Source of the DNA: an uncultured Shinella sp.
GTDB taxonomy: Bacteria; Pseudomonadota; Alphaproteobacteria; Rhizobiales; Rhizobiaceae
NCBI RefSeq assembly: GCF_946479415.1
Contig: NZ_CAMLFY010000040.1
Location: forward strand, 1 to 36,609
Reading direction: 5' to 3'
DNA length: 36,609 nt
Shown: positions 16,387 to 25,552 of the stretch, piece after piece
How positions within the stretch are numbered: the stretch's first letter is position 1
Layout: each line of letters opens with the position of its first letter
The notes under the pieces: model-generated
The model's database searches: none
Told to the model about the DNA's origin: nothing
The model's input: only the letters and a program-made list of their open reading frames with translations
Position numbers and translations under genes: made by a program

Positions 16387-17259
16387 ATGAACATTGCCGC
16401 GACTTTGCAAACCGACATCACGCCCGAGGGCGATGATTACACGACCGTCCGTCAGGTCATCGAGATGATCACCGACGACTATCGCGACCAGCCCGGTCTC
16501 GACGACATCGCCGGCCGTCTCGGCCAGTCGCCGACGCAGCTGCAGAAGACTTTCACCCGCTGGGCCGGCCTCTCGCCGAAAGCCTTCTTGCAGGCCGTGA
16601 CGCTCGACCATGCCAAGCGCCTGCTGCGCCAGGAAGAGCTGCCGCTGCTCGAAACCAGCTTCGAGGTCGGCCTCTCCGGCCCGAGCCGCCTGCATGATCT
16701 GTTCGTCACGCATGAGGCCATGTCGCCGGGGGAATGGAAGGCGCGCGGCGCCGGCCTGACGATCCGCTACGGTTTTCATCCGTCGCCCTTCGGCCGCGCG
16801 CTTGTCATGATCACCGACCGCGGCCTTGCCGGCCTTGCCTTCGCCGACGAGCCCGGTGGCGAGGATGCCTTCGAGGACATGTCCTCACGCTGGCCGAATG
16901 CCCATTATGTCGAAGACAGCGAGGCGACCGCCGCCTATGCCGAGCGCATCTTCGATCCGACCCGCTGGGATCCAAAGGCACCGCTGCGCATCGTGCTGAT
17001 CGGCTCGGATTTCCAGGTCCGCGTCTGGGAAGCGCTCTTGCGCATCCCCATGGGCTGCGCCGTCACCTATTCGTCGATTGCCGAAACGCTCGGCCAGCCC
17101 ACGGCCTCGCGTGCCGTCGGCGCCGCCGTCGGCCGCAACCCCATCTCCTTCGTCGTGCCTTGTCATCGTGCGCTCGGCAAGAGCGGCGCGCTCACCGGCT
17201 ACCATTGGGGCCTGACGCGCAAGCGGGCGATGCTCGGCTGGGAATCGGGCAAGGCCTGA
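16387..17259 (+). CDS. HTH domain / methylated-DNA-protein cysteine methyltransferase fusion
   Basis: A 290-residue two-domain protein. Residues about 20-118 form an AraC-type helix-turn-helix (LDDIAGRLGQSPTQLQKTF, then AKRLLRQEELPLLETSFEVG). Residues about 125-285 form an Ogt-type O6-alkylguanine methyltransferase with acceptor Cys259 in PCHR, preceded by TASRAVGAAVGRNPI. It corresponds to Ada without the N-terminal Cys-rich phosphotriester sensor. It should repair alkylated guanine by suicide transfer; whether its HTH regulates genes is unclear. The ATG at 16387 follows AGGAGA; an ATG at 16318, directly after the DUF2244 stop, is also in frame. A strong bidirectional terminator begins at its stop codon. 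Confidence 0.9.
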   Translation: MNIAATLQTDITPEGDDYTTVRQVIEMITDDYRDQPGLDDIAGRLGQSPTQLQKTFTRWAGLSPKAFLQAVTLDHAKRLLRQEELPLLETSFEVGLSGPSRLHDLFVTHEAMSPGEWKARGAGLTIRYGFHPSPFGRALVMITDRGLAGLAFADEPGGEDAFEDMSSRWPNAHYVEDSEATAAYAERIFDPTRWDPKAPLRIVLIGSDFQVRVWEALLRIPMGCAVTYSSIAETLGQPTASRAVGAAVGRNPISFVVPCHRALGKSGALTGYHWGLTRKRAMLGWESGKA

Positions 17260-17296
17260 AACAAAAAGGCCGGCAGTGATGCCGGCCTTTTTGTTT
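17259..17296. terminator. Bidirectional intrinsic terminator
   Basis: A perfect 17-bp stem (17259-17275 with 17280-17296, loop GTGA) with GGCCGGC cores flanked by A-runs on one side and T-runs on the other. It serves both convergent genes, the HTH-methyltransferase and gpmA. The first base is the last base of the methyltransferase stop codon. Confidence 0.92.
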
Positions 17297-17316
17297 GGGA
17301 AGATGTTGAGAACCGC

Positions 17317-17952
17317 TCAGTGTGCGCCCGACATGTCGCCGAGGACGTCCTTGGTGTTGACGGTCGAATCGGGGTTCAGCGTGTAGACCATGGGAACGCC
17401 GGTCGCGAGGTTGAGCTTCAGGATCTCCTCCTTGGTCAGCTTGTCGAGCACCATGACCAGCGAGCGCAGCGAGTTGCCATGCGCGGCGACGAGAACCTTT
17501 TCGCCGCGCAGCACGCGGGGCAGGATTTCCGTGAGGTAATAGGGCCAGACGCGCGCACCGGTGTCGCGCAGGCTCTCGCCGCCCGGCGGCGGGATGTCGT
17601 AGGAACGGCGCCAGATATGCACCTGCTCCTCGCCCCACTTCGCGCGGGCGTCGTCCTTGTTCAGGCCGGAGAGGTCGCCGTAGTCACGCTCGTTGAGCGC
17701 CTGGTCGCGGATCGTTTCCAGACCCTGCTGGCCGATCTCGTCGAGGATGATCTTCAGCGTCTTCTGGGCGCGGGAGAGATCCGAGGTGAAAGCGATGTCG
17801 AACTTGATGCCCGTTTCGGCGATCGCCTTGCCGCCGGTCTTGGCTTCCTCGACGCCGAGTTCGGTCAGGTCGGGATCGCGCCAGCCGGTGAAGAGGTTTT
17901 TCAGGTTCCATTCGCTCTGGCCGTGGCGAACGAGGACGAGGGTTCCGCTCAT
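17317..17952 (-). CDS. gpmA: 2,3-bisphosphoglycerate-dependent phosphoglycerate mutase
   Basis: A 211-residue glycolytic enzyme that interconverts 3- and 2-phosphoglycerate through a phosphohistidine. [10 protein letters not shown] holds catalytic His10; [24 protein letters not shown] and the second His in [11 protein letters not shown] are the other family signatures. It is shorter than the E. coli enzyme (about 250 residues), as usual for the alphaproteobacterial type. It is last in the run mgsA-glk-ABC exporter-dapB-gpmA, 26 bases after dapB, with GGGAG before the ATG, and ends at a strong terminator. Confidence 0.95.
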   Translation of the reverse strand: MSGTLVLVRHGQSEWNLKNLFTGWRDPDLTELGVEEAKTGGKAIAETGIKFDIAFTSDLSRAQKTLKIILDEIGQQGLETIRDQALNERDYGDLSGLNKDDARAKWGEEQVHIWRRSYDIPPPGGESLRDTGARVWPYYLTEILPRVLRGEKVLVAAHGNSLRSLVMVLDKLTKEEILKLNLATGVPMVYTLNPDSTVNTKDVLGDMSGAH

Positions 17953-17978
17953 GAAGTGTTCTCCCGATTGAAAAAAGA

Positions 17979-18797
17979 TCAGTTGAGCCCGAGCACGTCG
18001 AGCATGGAATAAAGGCCGGGCTTCTTGTCGCGCGCCCAGAGTGCGGCCTGCACCGCGCCGCGTGCAAAAATCGAGCGGTCGGTGGCGCTGTGCGACAGCG
18101 TCACCAGCTCGCCTTCGCCGGCGATGACGACGGAATGTTCTCCGATGACGGAGCCGCCGCGCAGCGTCGCAAAGCCGATCGTGCCTGTGGGACGTGCACC
18201 GGTATGGCCATCGCGCACCCGCACGGAATTGTCGGCCAGCGAAATGCCGCGCCCCCTGGCGGCGGCCTGGCCAAGCAGCAACGCCGTGCCGGAGGGCGCG
18301 TCGACCTTGTGTTTGTGGTGCATTTCCAGCACCTCGATATCCCAGTCGGCAGGGCCGAGCGCGCGGGCGGCGGTCTGCGTGAGCACGCCGAGCAGGTTCA
18401 CGCCGAGGCTCATATTGCCCGATTTGACGATGCGGGCATGGCGGGCAGCCGCCTTGATCTTTTCGTCATCTTCGGAAGAGCAGCCGGTGGTGCCGATGAC
18501 ATGCACGATGCGCGCCTGCGCGGCCAGCCCGGCGAAGTCGACGGTGGCGGCGGGAGCCGTGAAATCGAGCACGCCTTCGGCGGCCACGAAGGCTTCGAGC
18601 GGCTTGTCGGTGATGGTTACGCCGATCGGGCCGAGGCCGGCGAGTTCACCCGCATCGCGGCCGATGAAGGGCGAGCCCTCGCGCTCGACGGCGGCGAACA
18701 CTTCCGCCCCCTCGATGGCGTGGATGGTGCGGATCAGCGTCTGGCCCATGCGACCGGCGGCGCCGACGACGACCAGCTTCATTGCGGTGCCGCTCAT
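17979..18797 (-). CDS. dapB: 4-hydroxy-tetrahydrodipicolinate reductase
   Basis: A 272-residue enzyme of lysine and diaminopimelate synthesis that reduces the cyclic dihydrodipicolinate precursor with NAD(P)H. The nucleotide-binding loop is [10 protein letters not shown] (10-19); the substrate and catalytic motif is [27 protein letters not shown] precedes the ATG. It begins 9 bases after the ABC exporter stop and lies 26 bases before gpmA, so it is in the same transcript. An in-frame ATG five codons later (MKLVVVG) is also possible. Confidence 0.95.
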   Translation of the reverse strand: MSGTAMKLVVVGAAGRMGQTLIRTIHAIEGAEVFAAVEREGSPFIGRDAGELAGLGPIGVTITDKPLEAFVAAEGVLDFTAPAATVDFAGLAAQARIVHVIGTTGCSSEDDEKIKAAARHARIVKSGNMSLGVNLLGVLTQTAARALGPADWDIEVLEMHHKHKVDAPSGTALLLGQAAARGRGISLADNSVRVRDGHTGARPTGTIGFATLRGGSVIGEHSVVIAGEGELVTLSHSATDRSIFARGAVQAALWARDKKPGLYSMLDVLGLN

Positions 18798-18806
18798 GTT
18801 CTGTCC

Positions 18807-20609
18807 CTATTCTGCATTCTTAACGGTATTTCCGGCCGGCGCCTGCAGGCTGTTGAGGCGAGCGTAAAGGCCGTTTTCGCGGCTCGCAAGCGCGGTGTGG
18901 GAGCCTTCCTCGACGACCGCGCCGTCCTGCATCACAATGATCTTGTCGGCACGCACGACGGTCGACAGACGGTGCGCGATGACGACGACGGTGCGCCCGC
19001 TCATCGCCTCGTCCAGCGCCTTCTGCACGGCCTGTTCGGATTCGGTGTCGAGCGCGGAGGTCGCTTCGTCGAGCAGCAGGATCGGTGCGTTGCGCACCAG
19101 GGCGCGCGCGATCGACAGTCGCTGGCGCTGGCCGCCGGACAGCGTCACGCCGTTCTCGCCGACCGGCGTCTCGTAGCCGAGCGGCTGGGCGAGGATGAAA
19201 TCATGCGCATAGGCGTGGCGCGCGGCTTCCTCGATCTCGGCATCGGTCGCCTCGGGCCGGCCGTAGCGGATGTTGTCGCGGATCGTGCCCTCGAAGAGGT
19301 AGGGCTGCTGCGAGACATAGGCGATGGCATTGCGCAGCGACTGCTTGGTCACATGCGCGATATCCTGCCCGTCGATCAGGATCTCGCCCTCCGCCGGATC
19401 GTAGAAGCGCGGAATGAGGCTGATGACCGTGGATTTGCCGGCGCCGGAGGGGCCGACGAGCGCGGTGGTCTTGCCGCCCTCGGCGGTGAAGTTCAGACCC
19501 TTGAGGATCGTCTCGGTTTCCGAATAGCCGAACCGCACATGCTTGAAGGTGATGGTGGCATCGGTGACGGCCAGGGGCTTGGCATCCGGCCGGTCGGCCT
19601 GGCGCGGCTTGAGGTCGAGGATTTCGTAGATCATGCGGGCATTGACGACCGCGCGCTCCAGTGAGACCTGCAGGCGGGCAAGGCGCTTGGCCGGCTCGTA
19701 GGCCATCAAAAGCGCGGTGACGAAGGAGAAGAAGGCGCCGGGCAGGATGCCGCCATAGATCGAGCGATAGGCCGCATAGCCGAGCACGCCCGAAATGGCG
19801 AAACCGGCAAAGGCTTCCGTCATCGGCGCGGTGCGTTCCGACAGGCGGGCAATGCGGTTCGAGCGGTTTTCCGCCTGCGCGATGATGCCCTCGACCTTGT
19901 CCTTCAGCTGGGCTTCCATGGTGAAAGCCTTGACGATGGTGATGCCCTGCACCGTTTCCTGCATGGCGCCGAGCACATGGCTGTTCAGTTCGACGGATTC
20001 GCGCGTGGCACTGCGCAGGCGCTTTGACACGTAGCGCAGGCCGAGAAGCAGCGGCGGGGCGACGAAGAACACGATCAGCGTGAGGATCCAGTCCTTCGAC
20101 AGCATTACCGCGATGAGCGCGATGAGCGTCAGGAAATCGCGCGCGACCGACGTCACCGTCATGTTCAGCACGTCGCGGATGCCGGTGACGTTCTGGCTGA
20201 TCTGGGCGGCCAGATAGGCCGAGCGCGATTCCGAGAAGAAGCCGACGCTGAGCGCCATCAGGTGCGAATAGAGGCGGCGCTGGTAGCGCGCGACGATATT
20301 GTTGCCGATCTTCGAGAGAATGACGGCCTGGAAATAGGTGGCGAAGCCGCGCAGCACGAAGGCGACGAAGATCGAGCCGCAGATCAGGACGACGAGGTCG
20401 GCGCGTTTGTTGGCGAAGGCCTCGTTGACGACGGATTCCATGATCCAGGCGGTAAACGCCGTGGTGAGCGCAACGATGGCGAGGCTGAGCACCGCCAGGC
20501 CATAGCCCTTGAGGTGGTCACGGCCGTTCTCGGCGATGACGCGCTTCAGCACGGTGGTGACGGTGTCGGAGCTGACGTGGGGGCGCTCGGGACGACTCTT
20601 ATCGGCCAA
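18807..20609 (-). CDS. ABC exporter, fused membrane and ATPase domains (MsbA-like)
   Basis: A 600-residue half-transporter that would work as a homodimer in the inner membrane. The membrane domain spans about 35-325 with six segments. The ATPase domain (about 350-590) has Walker A GPSGAGKST (386-394), signature LSGGQRQR (490-497) and Walker B ILLLDEATSALD (510-521). This architecture fits MsbA-type lipid A or lipid-linked exporters, but the substrate is not proven. The start is TTG at 20609, supported by AGGAAAG 8 bases upstream; no earlier ATG fits. It lies 120 bases after glk and directly before dapB. Confidence 0.93.
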   Translation of the reverse strand: MADKSRPERPHVSSDTVTTVLKRVIAENGRDHLKGYGLAVLSLAIVALTTAFTAWIMESVVNEAFANKRADLVVLICGSIFVAFVLRGFATYFQAVILSKIGNNIVARYQRRLYSHLMALSVGFFSESRSAYLAAQISQNVTGIRDVLNMTVTSVARDFLTLIALIAVMLSKDWILTLIVFFVAPPLLLGLRYVSKRLRSATRESVELNSHVLGAMQETVQGITIVKAFTMEAQLKDKVEGIIAQAENRSNRIARLSERTAPMTEAFAGFAISGVLGYAAYRSIYGGILPGAFFSFVTALLMAYEPAKRLARLQVSLERAVVNARMIYEILDLKPRQADRPDAKPLAVTDATITFKHVRFGYSETETILKGLNFTAEGGKTTALVGPSGAGKSTVISLIPRFYDPAEGEILIDGQDIAHVTKQSLRNAIAYVSQQPYLFEGTIRDNIRYGRPEATDAEIEEAARHAYAHDFILAQPLGYETPVGENGVTLSGGQRQRLSIARALVRNAPILLLDEATSALDTESEQAVQKALDEAMSGRTVVVIAHRLSTVVRADKIIVMQDGAVVEEGSHTALASRENGLYARLNSLQAPAGNTVKNAE

Positions 20610-20617
20610 TAGACTGA

Positions 20618-20624
20618 CTTTCCT
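20618..20624 (-). promoter_or_regulatory. Ribosome site deciding the TTG start of the ABC exporter
   Basis: AGGAAAG on the minus strand, 8 bases before TTG at 20609. It supports TTG as the true start. Confidence 0.6.
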
Positions 20625-20729
20625 GCACGATCTCTCGGGCGGCCGGACGAAACCGGCGCTTTGGCCGCTCTATAGGGTGTCGGTCGGCCTTTGGCGAGTC
20701 CGAGGCGGCGTCAAGCACTGCCGAAGGCC

Positions 20730-21755
20730 TCACCTTTTCCAGTGGCGTCCCTCGGTTGCAACACCAAAACGGTCCGGCATGCGGGCAAAGGCGGCAAGGC
20801 CGGCAAGCGCTGCGACGGGATGGGTGACCACATAGGTCGGGATGGATTTGAGCAGCGCGCTGTGCGGCGCCTTGTCCTCGAAGGCGGCGCGGAACTCCGG
20901 GCCACGCAGCGCCGGCAGGATCTTCTGCGAGATGCCGCCGGCCAGGAAAACGCCGCCCTTGGCCATGAAGATCATCGCCATGTCGCCGGCCACGCGGCCG
21001 AGATAGGTCGAAAACAGCGAGACGGTCTCGACCGCCGCGCGGTCTTCCTGCGCCAGCGCCTTGGCCGTCACGTCGGACGGCTTTTCGAGCGTCGCGTCGA
21101 TGCCGTCCGCGGCGCAGATCGCGCGATAGATGTTCATGATGCCGCGCCCGCAGAGCAGCTGCTCGGCGGAGATGCGGCCCTCGATCGGCTCGAGGAACGG
21201 CCAGATCCGGTAGTCGCGTTCGCTGCGCGGGCCGACATCGACATGGCCGCCTTCGCCGGGAACCGGGATCCAGCTGTGCCGGGCATAGACGAGGCCGGCG
21301 ACGCCAAGCCCGGTGCCGGGGCCGAGCACGGTGCGCGAAGCGGCATTGCGCTCGATGCCGGGGCCGATCTTTTCCCGGTCGGCATCGCCGAGCGACGCGA
21401 CCGCGAGCGCCTGCGCCTCGAAATCGTTGACGAGCAGCACATCCTCGAAGCCGAGATTGGCGATCATATCGCGCGGGCGCACCACCCAGGGGCAATTGGT
21501 CAGCGGCACCTCATCACCCTGGATCGGGCCGGCAAGCGCCAGGATCGCCGAGCGCGGCTGCACCGAACTCGTGTCGAGAATGCATTTCTGCAGGGCATCG
21601 TCGATATTGGCGAAATCCGCCGTCTGGACGATCGGGAACTGTTTTGGTTCGGCAAAGGCGTCCAGCAGCAGCGCGAAGCGCGCATTGGTGCCGCCGATAT
21701 CGCCGACGAGAATGGGGAAGGGGAGGTTGGTGTCGTTATCGCCAGGCCGTGCCAT
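20730..21755 (-). CDS. glk: Glucokinase
   Basis: A 341-residue ROK-unrelated bacterial glucokinase that phosphorylates glucose with [15 protein letters not shown] (17-28) is the phosphate-binding loop, [10 protein letters not shown] holds catalytic Asp111, and [14 protein letters not shown] is the ATP-site signature. [16 protein letters not shown] contains the glucose-contacting Glu/His segment. The start at 21755 (MARPGDND) is chosen from the usual length of rhizobial glucokinases; an upstream in-frame ATG at 21794 is also possible and lies 25 bases after mgsA. The following ABC exporter starts 120 bases later. Confidence 0.93.
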   Translation of the reverse strand: MARPGDNDTNLPFPILVGDIGGTNARFALLLDAFAEPKQFPIVQTADFANIDDALQKCILDTSSVQPRSAILALAGPIQGDEVPLTNCPWVVRPRDMIANLGFEDVLLVNDFEAQALAVASLGDADREKIGPGIERNAASRTVLGPGTGLGVAGLVYARHSWIPVPGEGGHVDVGPRSERDYRIWPFLEPIEGRISAEQLLCGRGIMNIYRAICAADGIDATLEKPSDVTAKALAQEDRAAVETVSLFSTYLGRVAGDMAMIFMAKGGVFLAGGISQKILPALRGPEFRAAFEDKAPHSALLKSIPTYVVTHPVAALAGLAAFARMPDRFGVATEGRHWKR

Positions 21756-21819
21756 CAAGCTATCCCGTTCTTTCGCGTCGTGATTTTGGCTCATCGCCTA
21801 TCCGGGCTCAACAGTGCCG

Positions 21820-22200
21820 TCAATCGGCGGCGAAGTCGAGCAGGTGTTCGGCCGTGGCGCGGTTCAGCGCCATCGGAATGTCGTAGACGATGGCAAGCCG
21901 CATCAGCGCCTTGACGTCCACATCGTGCGGCATGGGGGTGAGCGGATCGACGAAGAAGATCAAGACGTCCACCTCGCCGGTCGCGATCAGTGCGCCGATC
22001 TGCTGGTCGCCACCGAGCGGGCCGCTCTTGAGACGCGTCACGTCGAGGCCGGGGCAGGCTTCCAGAACACGGCCGCCGGTGGTGCCGGTCGCGACGATCT
22101 TCGCCTGCGCCAGCACCTTTTCATTGCGCAATGCGAAATCCGCCATGTCGTCCTTCTTCTCGTCATGGGCGATGAGGGCGATGCATTTGCGGCGGGACAT
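21820..22200 (-). CDS. mgsA: Methylglyoxal synthase
   Basis: A 126-residue enzyme that converts dihydroxyacetone phosphate to methylglyoxal and phosphate, a bypass of lower glycolysis under phosphate limitation. [10 protein letters not shown] (7-16, His12), [20 protein letters not shown] (Asp65, equivalent to the catalytic Asp71 of the E. coli enzyme) and [11 protein letters not shown] (His92, Asp95) are all present. It is shorter at the N-terminus than the E. coli protein (152 residues). GAGGAA lies 5 bases before the ATG. It is the first gene of the mgsA-glk-ABC-dapB-gpmA run. Confidence 0.95.
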   Translation of the reverse strand: MSRRKCIALIAHDEKKDDMADFALRNEKVLAQAKIVATGTTGGRVLEACPGLDVTRLKSGPLGGDQQIGALIATGEVDVLIFFVDPLTPMPHDVDVKALMRLAIVYDIPMALNRATAEHLLDFAAD

Positions 22201-22257
22201 GGCGTTCCTCGTGGGTTCTACGGGGAAATTTAAATCGATTTGATCGCCTTATACAAA

Positions 22258-22287
22258 AGCGGCGGGGCCTTGAAAAGCCCCGCCGCT
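22258..22287 (-). terminator. Intrinsic terminator after mepA
   Basis: 11-bp perfect arms AGCGGCGGGGC and GCCCCGCCGCT with an 8-base loop. On the minus strand the stem is followed by TTTTGTAT, so it terminates mepA before mgsA begins. Confidence 0.85.
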
Positions 22288-22296
22288 AGAGGTGTC

Positions 22297-23367
22297 TTAC
22301 TGGAACGGCCGCGGGATCGGGATCGGCACGATGGCCGGCAGCGCCGTGTCGTTGGCGATGACGGCCTCGATGCTGCCCGCCGGCGTGTCGCCGCCGCCGG
22401 AGAAGGCGAGCGCGGTGGAGGAGACGCCGCCATTGCCCTGATAGGTCACTTCCTGCTCGGAGGCCGGCGAGGCGCTCGCAAGCACGGTGCCGCAGGCCTT
22501 GGGAAGATTGGCCATCGTCAGATACCAGGGCTTCACGGGCTTGTCGTCCTTCTTCGGCTTCGGCTTGGACCAGGGCTCTTTGGTGAACCACCAGGCAAGC
22601 GAGGCATCGCAGCCGTCGCCGGCCGGCACGCGGGCTTGCGGCTTGCAGCCGGCCGCACCCTCCGGGCACTTGATGCGGATATGGAAATGCTCGTCATGGC
22701 CGTAGATCGGCCGCACCTTGCCGAGCAGCGACCGGTCGCCCTGCCAGGTGTCGCAGAGCTTCTTCTTGATCGCCGGATTGACGAAGACGCGATCGACCTG
22801 CGGATAGCTCGCCGCCTTCATGACGAGCTTGGCATGGGTCGAGGTCCAGCGACGCGAATCGACGGTCAGGAACTTGCTCTTGTCGAGCATGGAGGTGAAG
22901 GGCAGCTTCTCACGCTCCTCAGCCGACAGGCGATGATCGGGCATCGGCGTAAACCAGATATCGGCATCGAGGCCGACCTGGTGCGAGGCATGGCCTGATA
23001 GCATCGGCCCGCCGCGCGGCTGCGAGATATCGCCGAGCAGCAGGCCCGGCCAGCCGAGTTTCTGCGCATCCTGCGAGAACTGCTCCAGGAGCGCGATCAT
23101 CTGCGGATGACCCCAGCGCCGGTTGCGCGACAGGCGCATTGCCTGCCAGGCCGGCCCGTCCGTCGGGATCGCCACCGCGCCGGCAATGCAGCCCTTGGCA
23201 TAGGAGCCATAGGGATTGGTCGCCATTTTCGCCGGCAGGCGCTTTGCGCCGAACAGCTCCTTGGCCGGCCGGTCCTCGGCGGCGGCGGGAGCGGCAAGGG
23301 CGGTCAGCGCGAGGCCGGCGGCCATCAGGCACGGGATGAGGCGGATAAGCTTGGAAGGCAGGGGCAT
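22297..23367 (-). CDS. mepA: Penicillin-insensitive murein endopeptidase
   Basis: A 356-residue periplasmic enzyme that cuts the peptide cross-links of peptidoglycan. A signal peptide covers about residues 1-30 (cleavage near APAAA/ED). The zinc-site motifs are SGHASHQVGLDADIW (His129, Asp136) and YGHDEHFHIRI (His224, His227, His229), matching the E. coli MepA ligands. A C-terminal extension of about 120 residues is rich in Lys, Pro and Gly/Ala and looks less conserved. The ATG at 23367 is preferred to an upstream TTG at 23388. It is followed by a clear terminator, so it is probably a separate unit from mgsA. Confidence 0.93.
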   Translation of the reverse strand: MPLPSKLIRLIPCLMAAGLALTALAAPAAAEDRPAKELFGAKRLPAKMATNPYGSYAKGCIAGAVAIPTDGPAWQAMRLSRNRRWGHPQMIALLEQFSQDAQKLGWPGLLLGDISQPRGGPMLSGHASHQVGLDADIWFTPMPDHRLSAEEREKLPFTSMLDKSKFLTVDSRRWTSTHAKLVMKAASYPQVDRVFVNPAIKKKLCDTWQGDRSLLGKVRPIYGHDEHFHIRIKCPEGAAGCKPQARVPAGDGCDASLAWWFTKEPWSKPKPKKDDKPVKPWYLTMANLPKACGTVLASASPASEQEVTYQGNGGVSSTALAFSGGGDTPAGSIEAVIANDTALPAIVPIPIPRPFQ

Positions 23368-23547
23368 TGGCGGGTCTCGAAGTCGCAATCGTTGCGAAAG
23401 GTTAAAGGATCATCCTTTCGCGGAAGTGAATCGTCGTGCCGGATAGGGGCGGCAAAAACCGCCGCTTTCATGGCAGGCCTGTCAATTGCCCGGATTTTGC
23501 CTATTCTCCGCTGCATGCTTCGGCAAACGCATGGAAAGGAAAGTGGC

Positions 23548-25392
23548 ATGCAGGCAGCCTACGGGAGAACATTGGTCACGGCGATACTGGCGATCGGGCT
23601 CGCGACGGGGGCTGTCGCTCAGGATGCTGCAAGCCCGGTCTGGCGCAACGGCATCTCGACCATCGGTGAGCTGAAGCATCCCAACGGATTTGCGCATTTC
23701 GACTATGTCAATCCCGATGCGCCGAAGGGCGGCGAGCTGAAACTCTCCGAAACCGGCACCTACGACACGTTCAACCTCATCCTCTCCAAGGGCGAGGCGG
23801 CAACCGGTGTCGGCTCGCTGGTCTTCGATACCTTGCTGAAATCGGCCGAGGACGAGATCACCGCCTCCTATGGCCTGCTCGCCGAGGGCGTTTCCTATCC
23901 CGACGACTTCTCGTCCGCGACCTTCCGCCTGCGCGCGGAGGCGAAATGGGCGGATGGGCAGCCGGTGACGCCTGATGATGTCGTCTATTCCTTCGAAAAG
24001 CTGAAGGAGCACAATCCGCTCTACGCCAACTACTACCGCCATGTGATTTCGGCCGAAAAGACCGGCGATCGCGACATCACCTTCCGTTTCGACGAGAAGA
24101 ACAACCGGGAACTGCCGAACATTCTCGGCCAGTTCCCGGTCATCCCCAAGCACTGGTGGGAGGGAACGGACGCCAAGGGCAACAAGCGCGATATCAGCCG
24201 CACGACGCTGGAACCGGTGATGGGCTCCGGCCCCTACAAGATCGGCGCCTTCCAGGCCGGCGCCTCCATCCGCTTCGAACGGCGCGACGACTATTGGGGC
24301 AAGGACCTCAATGTGAATGTCGGCCAGAACAATTTCGGCACGATCATCTACACGTTCTTCGGTGACAGGACCGTCGAATTCGAAGCCTTCCGCACCGGCA
24401 ATGTCCAGTTCTACCAGGATAACAGCGCCAGCCACTGGGCGACCTCCTACGATTTCCCCGCTGCCAAGGACGGGCGCGTGGTGCGCGAGGAGATTGAGAA
24501 CCCGCTGCGCGCCACCGGCGTCATGCAGGCCTTCGTGCCGAACCTGCGCCGCGACAAGTTTAGGGATCAGAAGGTGCGCGAGGCGCTGAACTACGCCTTC
24601 GACTTCGAGGACCTGAACCGCAGCCTCGCCTATAATGCCTTCCAGCGCGTCGACAGCTATTTCTGGGGCACGGAACTGGCTTCCTCCGGCCTGCCGGAAG
24701 GGCGCGAGAAGGAAATCCTCGAGGAGCTGAAGGACAAGGTCCCCGCTGACGTCTTCACCACGCCCTATACCAACCCCGTCAACGGCGACCCGCAGAAGGT
24801 GCGCACCAACCTGCGCAAGGCGCTCGACCTCTTCAAGGAGGCCGGTTACGAGTTGAAGGACCGCAAGCTGGTCAATGTGAAGACGGGCGAACCCTTCGGC
24901 TTCGAGATCCTGCTCTCCAACCCCTCCTTCGAGCGCACGGTCACGCCCTTCGTCAACAGCGTGAAGAAGATCGGCGTCGATGCGCGCATCCGCACCGTCG
25001 ATGCCTCGCAATATACCAACCGTATCAGAAGCTTCGACTATGACATGATCTACGGTGTCTGGGCGCAGTCGCTCGTTCCGGGCAACGAGCAGAGCGACTA
25101 TTGGGGCTCGGCCTCGGCCAACCAGCAGGGCTCGAAGAACTACGCCGGCATTTCCGATCCGGCGATCGACGATCTCATCCGCCGCATCATCTTCGCGCCG
25201 AACCGTGACGAACTGGTGGCGACCACCCATGCGCTCGACCGCGTGCTGCTCGCCCATCACTATGTCGTGCCGCTGTTCTACGCCAAGGCGCAACGCATCG
25301 CCTATTGGAACAATCTCGCCCGACCGGCGGAGCTGCCCTATTACGGGCTCGGCTTCCCGAATGTCTGGTGGTCGAAAACCGCCGCGAAATGA
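23548..25392 (+). CDS. yejA: Peptide ABC transporter substrate-binding protein (YejA-like)
   Basis: A 614-residue periplasmic binding protein of the extracellular solute-binding family 5. A signal peptide ends near ATGAVAQ/DA (residues 14-23). The body has the family pattern VFDTLLKSAEDEITASYGLL, FRLRAEAKWADGQPVTPDDV and EPVMGSGPYKIG. The neighbouring yejB, yejE and yejF genes identify it as the binding protein of a YejABEF system, which in other proteobacteria takes up peptides and microcin-type antibiotics. AAAGGAAAG precedes the ATG. A 160-base gap with a perfect hairpin separates it from yejB, which may allow higher expression of the binding protein. Confidence 0.92.
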   Translation: MQAAYGRTLVTAILAIGLATGAVAQDAASPVWRNGISTIGELKHPNGFAHFDYVNPDAPKGGELKLSETGTYDTFNLILSKGEAATGVGSLVFDTLLKSAEDEITASYGLLAEGVSYPDDFSSATFRLRAEAKWADGQPVTPDDVVYSFEKLKEHNPLYANYYRHVISAEKTGDRDITFRFDEKNNRELPNILGQFPVIPKHWWEGTDAKGNKRDISRTTLEPVMGSGPYKIGAFQAGASIRFERRDDYWGKDLNVNVGQNNFGTIIYTFFGDRTVEFEAFRTGNVQFYQDNSASHWATSYDFPAAKDGRVVREEIENPLRATGVMQAFVPNLRRDKFRDQKVREALNYAFDFEDLNRSLAYNAFQRVDSYFWGTELASSGLPEGREKEILEELKDKVPADVFTTPYTNPVNGDPQKVRTNLRKALDLFKEAGYELKDRKLVNVKTGEPFGFEILLSNPSFERTVTPFVNSVKKIGVDARIRTVDASQYTNRIRSFDYDMIYGVWAQSLVPGNEQSDYWGSASANQQGSKNYAGISDPAIDDLIRRIIFAPNRDELVATTHALDRVLLAHHYVVPLFYAKAQRIAYWNNLARPAELPYYGLGFPNVWWSKTAAK

Positions 25393-25443
25393 GCCGGGGC
25401 TTGCGCCGCAAAGCCGGCTGGGCTCCATATAGCGACAGCGAAT

Positions 25444-25463
25444 CACCGCTGCCGGCAGCGGTG
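25444..25463. repeat. Perfect palindrome between yejA and yejB
   Basis: Arms CACCGCTGCC and GGCAGCGGTG form a spacer-free 20-bp inverted repeat. In the mRNA this would be a strong hairpin without a U-tract, of the kind that protects an upstream message from degradation or reduces read-through into the permease genes. Confidence 0.6.
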
Positions 25464-25552
25464 GCAAAACGAGAAGGTTTGGGCTTGATCGACAGGATAT
25501 CGAAGCGGCGGCGTGCCGCAGACGGGCGCGTCCTTCCGGTGGAGCGTCGCTG

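Noticed and set aside
18090..19664. Plus-strand open frame of 524 codons
   Set aside because: Antisense to dapB and the ABC exporter, both with intact motifs.
23482..25467. Minus-strand open frame of 661 codons
   Set aside because: Antisense shadow of yejA; no recognisable domain or ribosome site.
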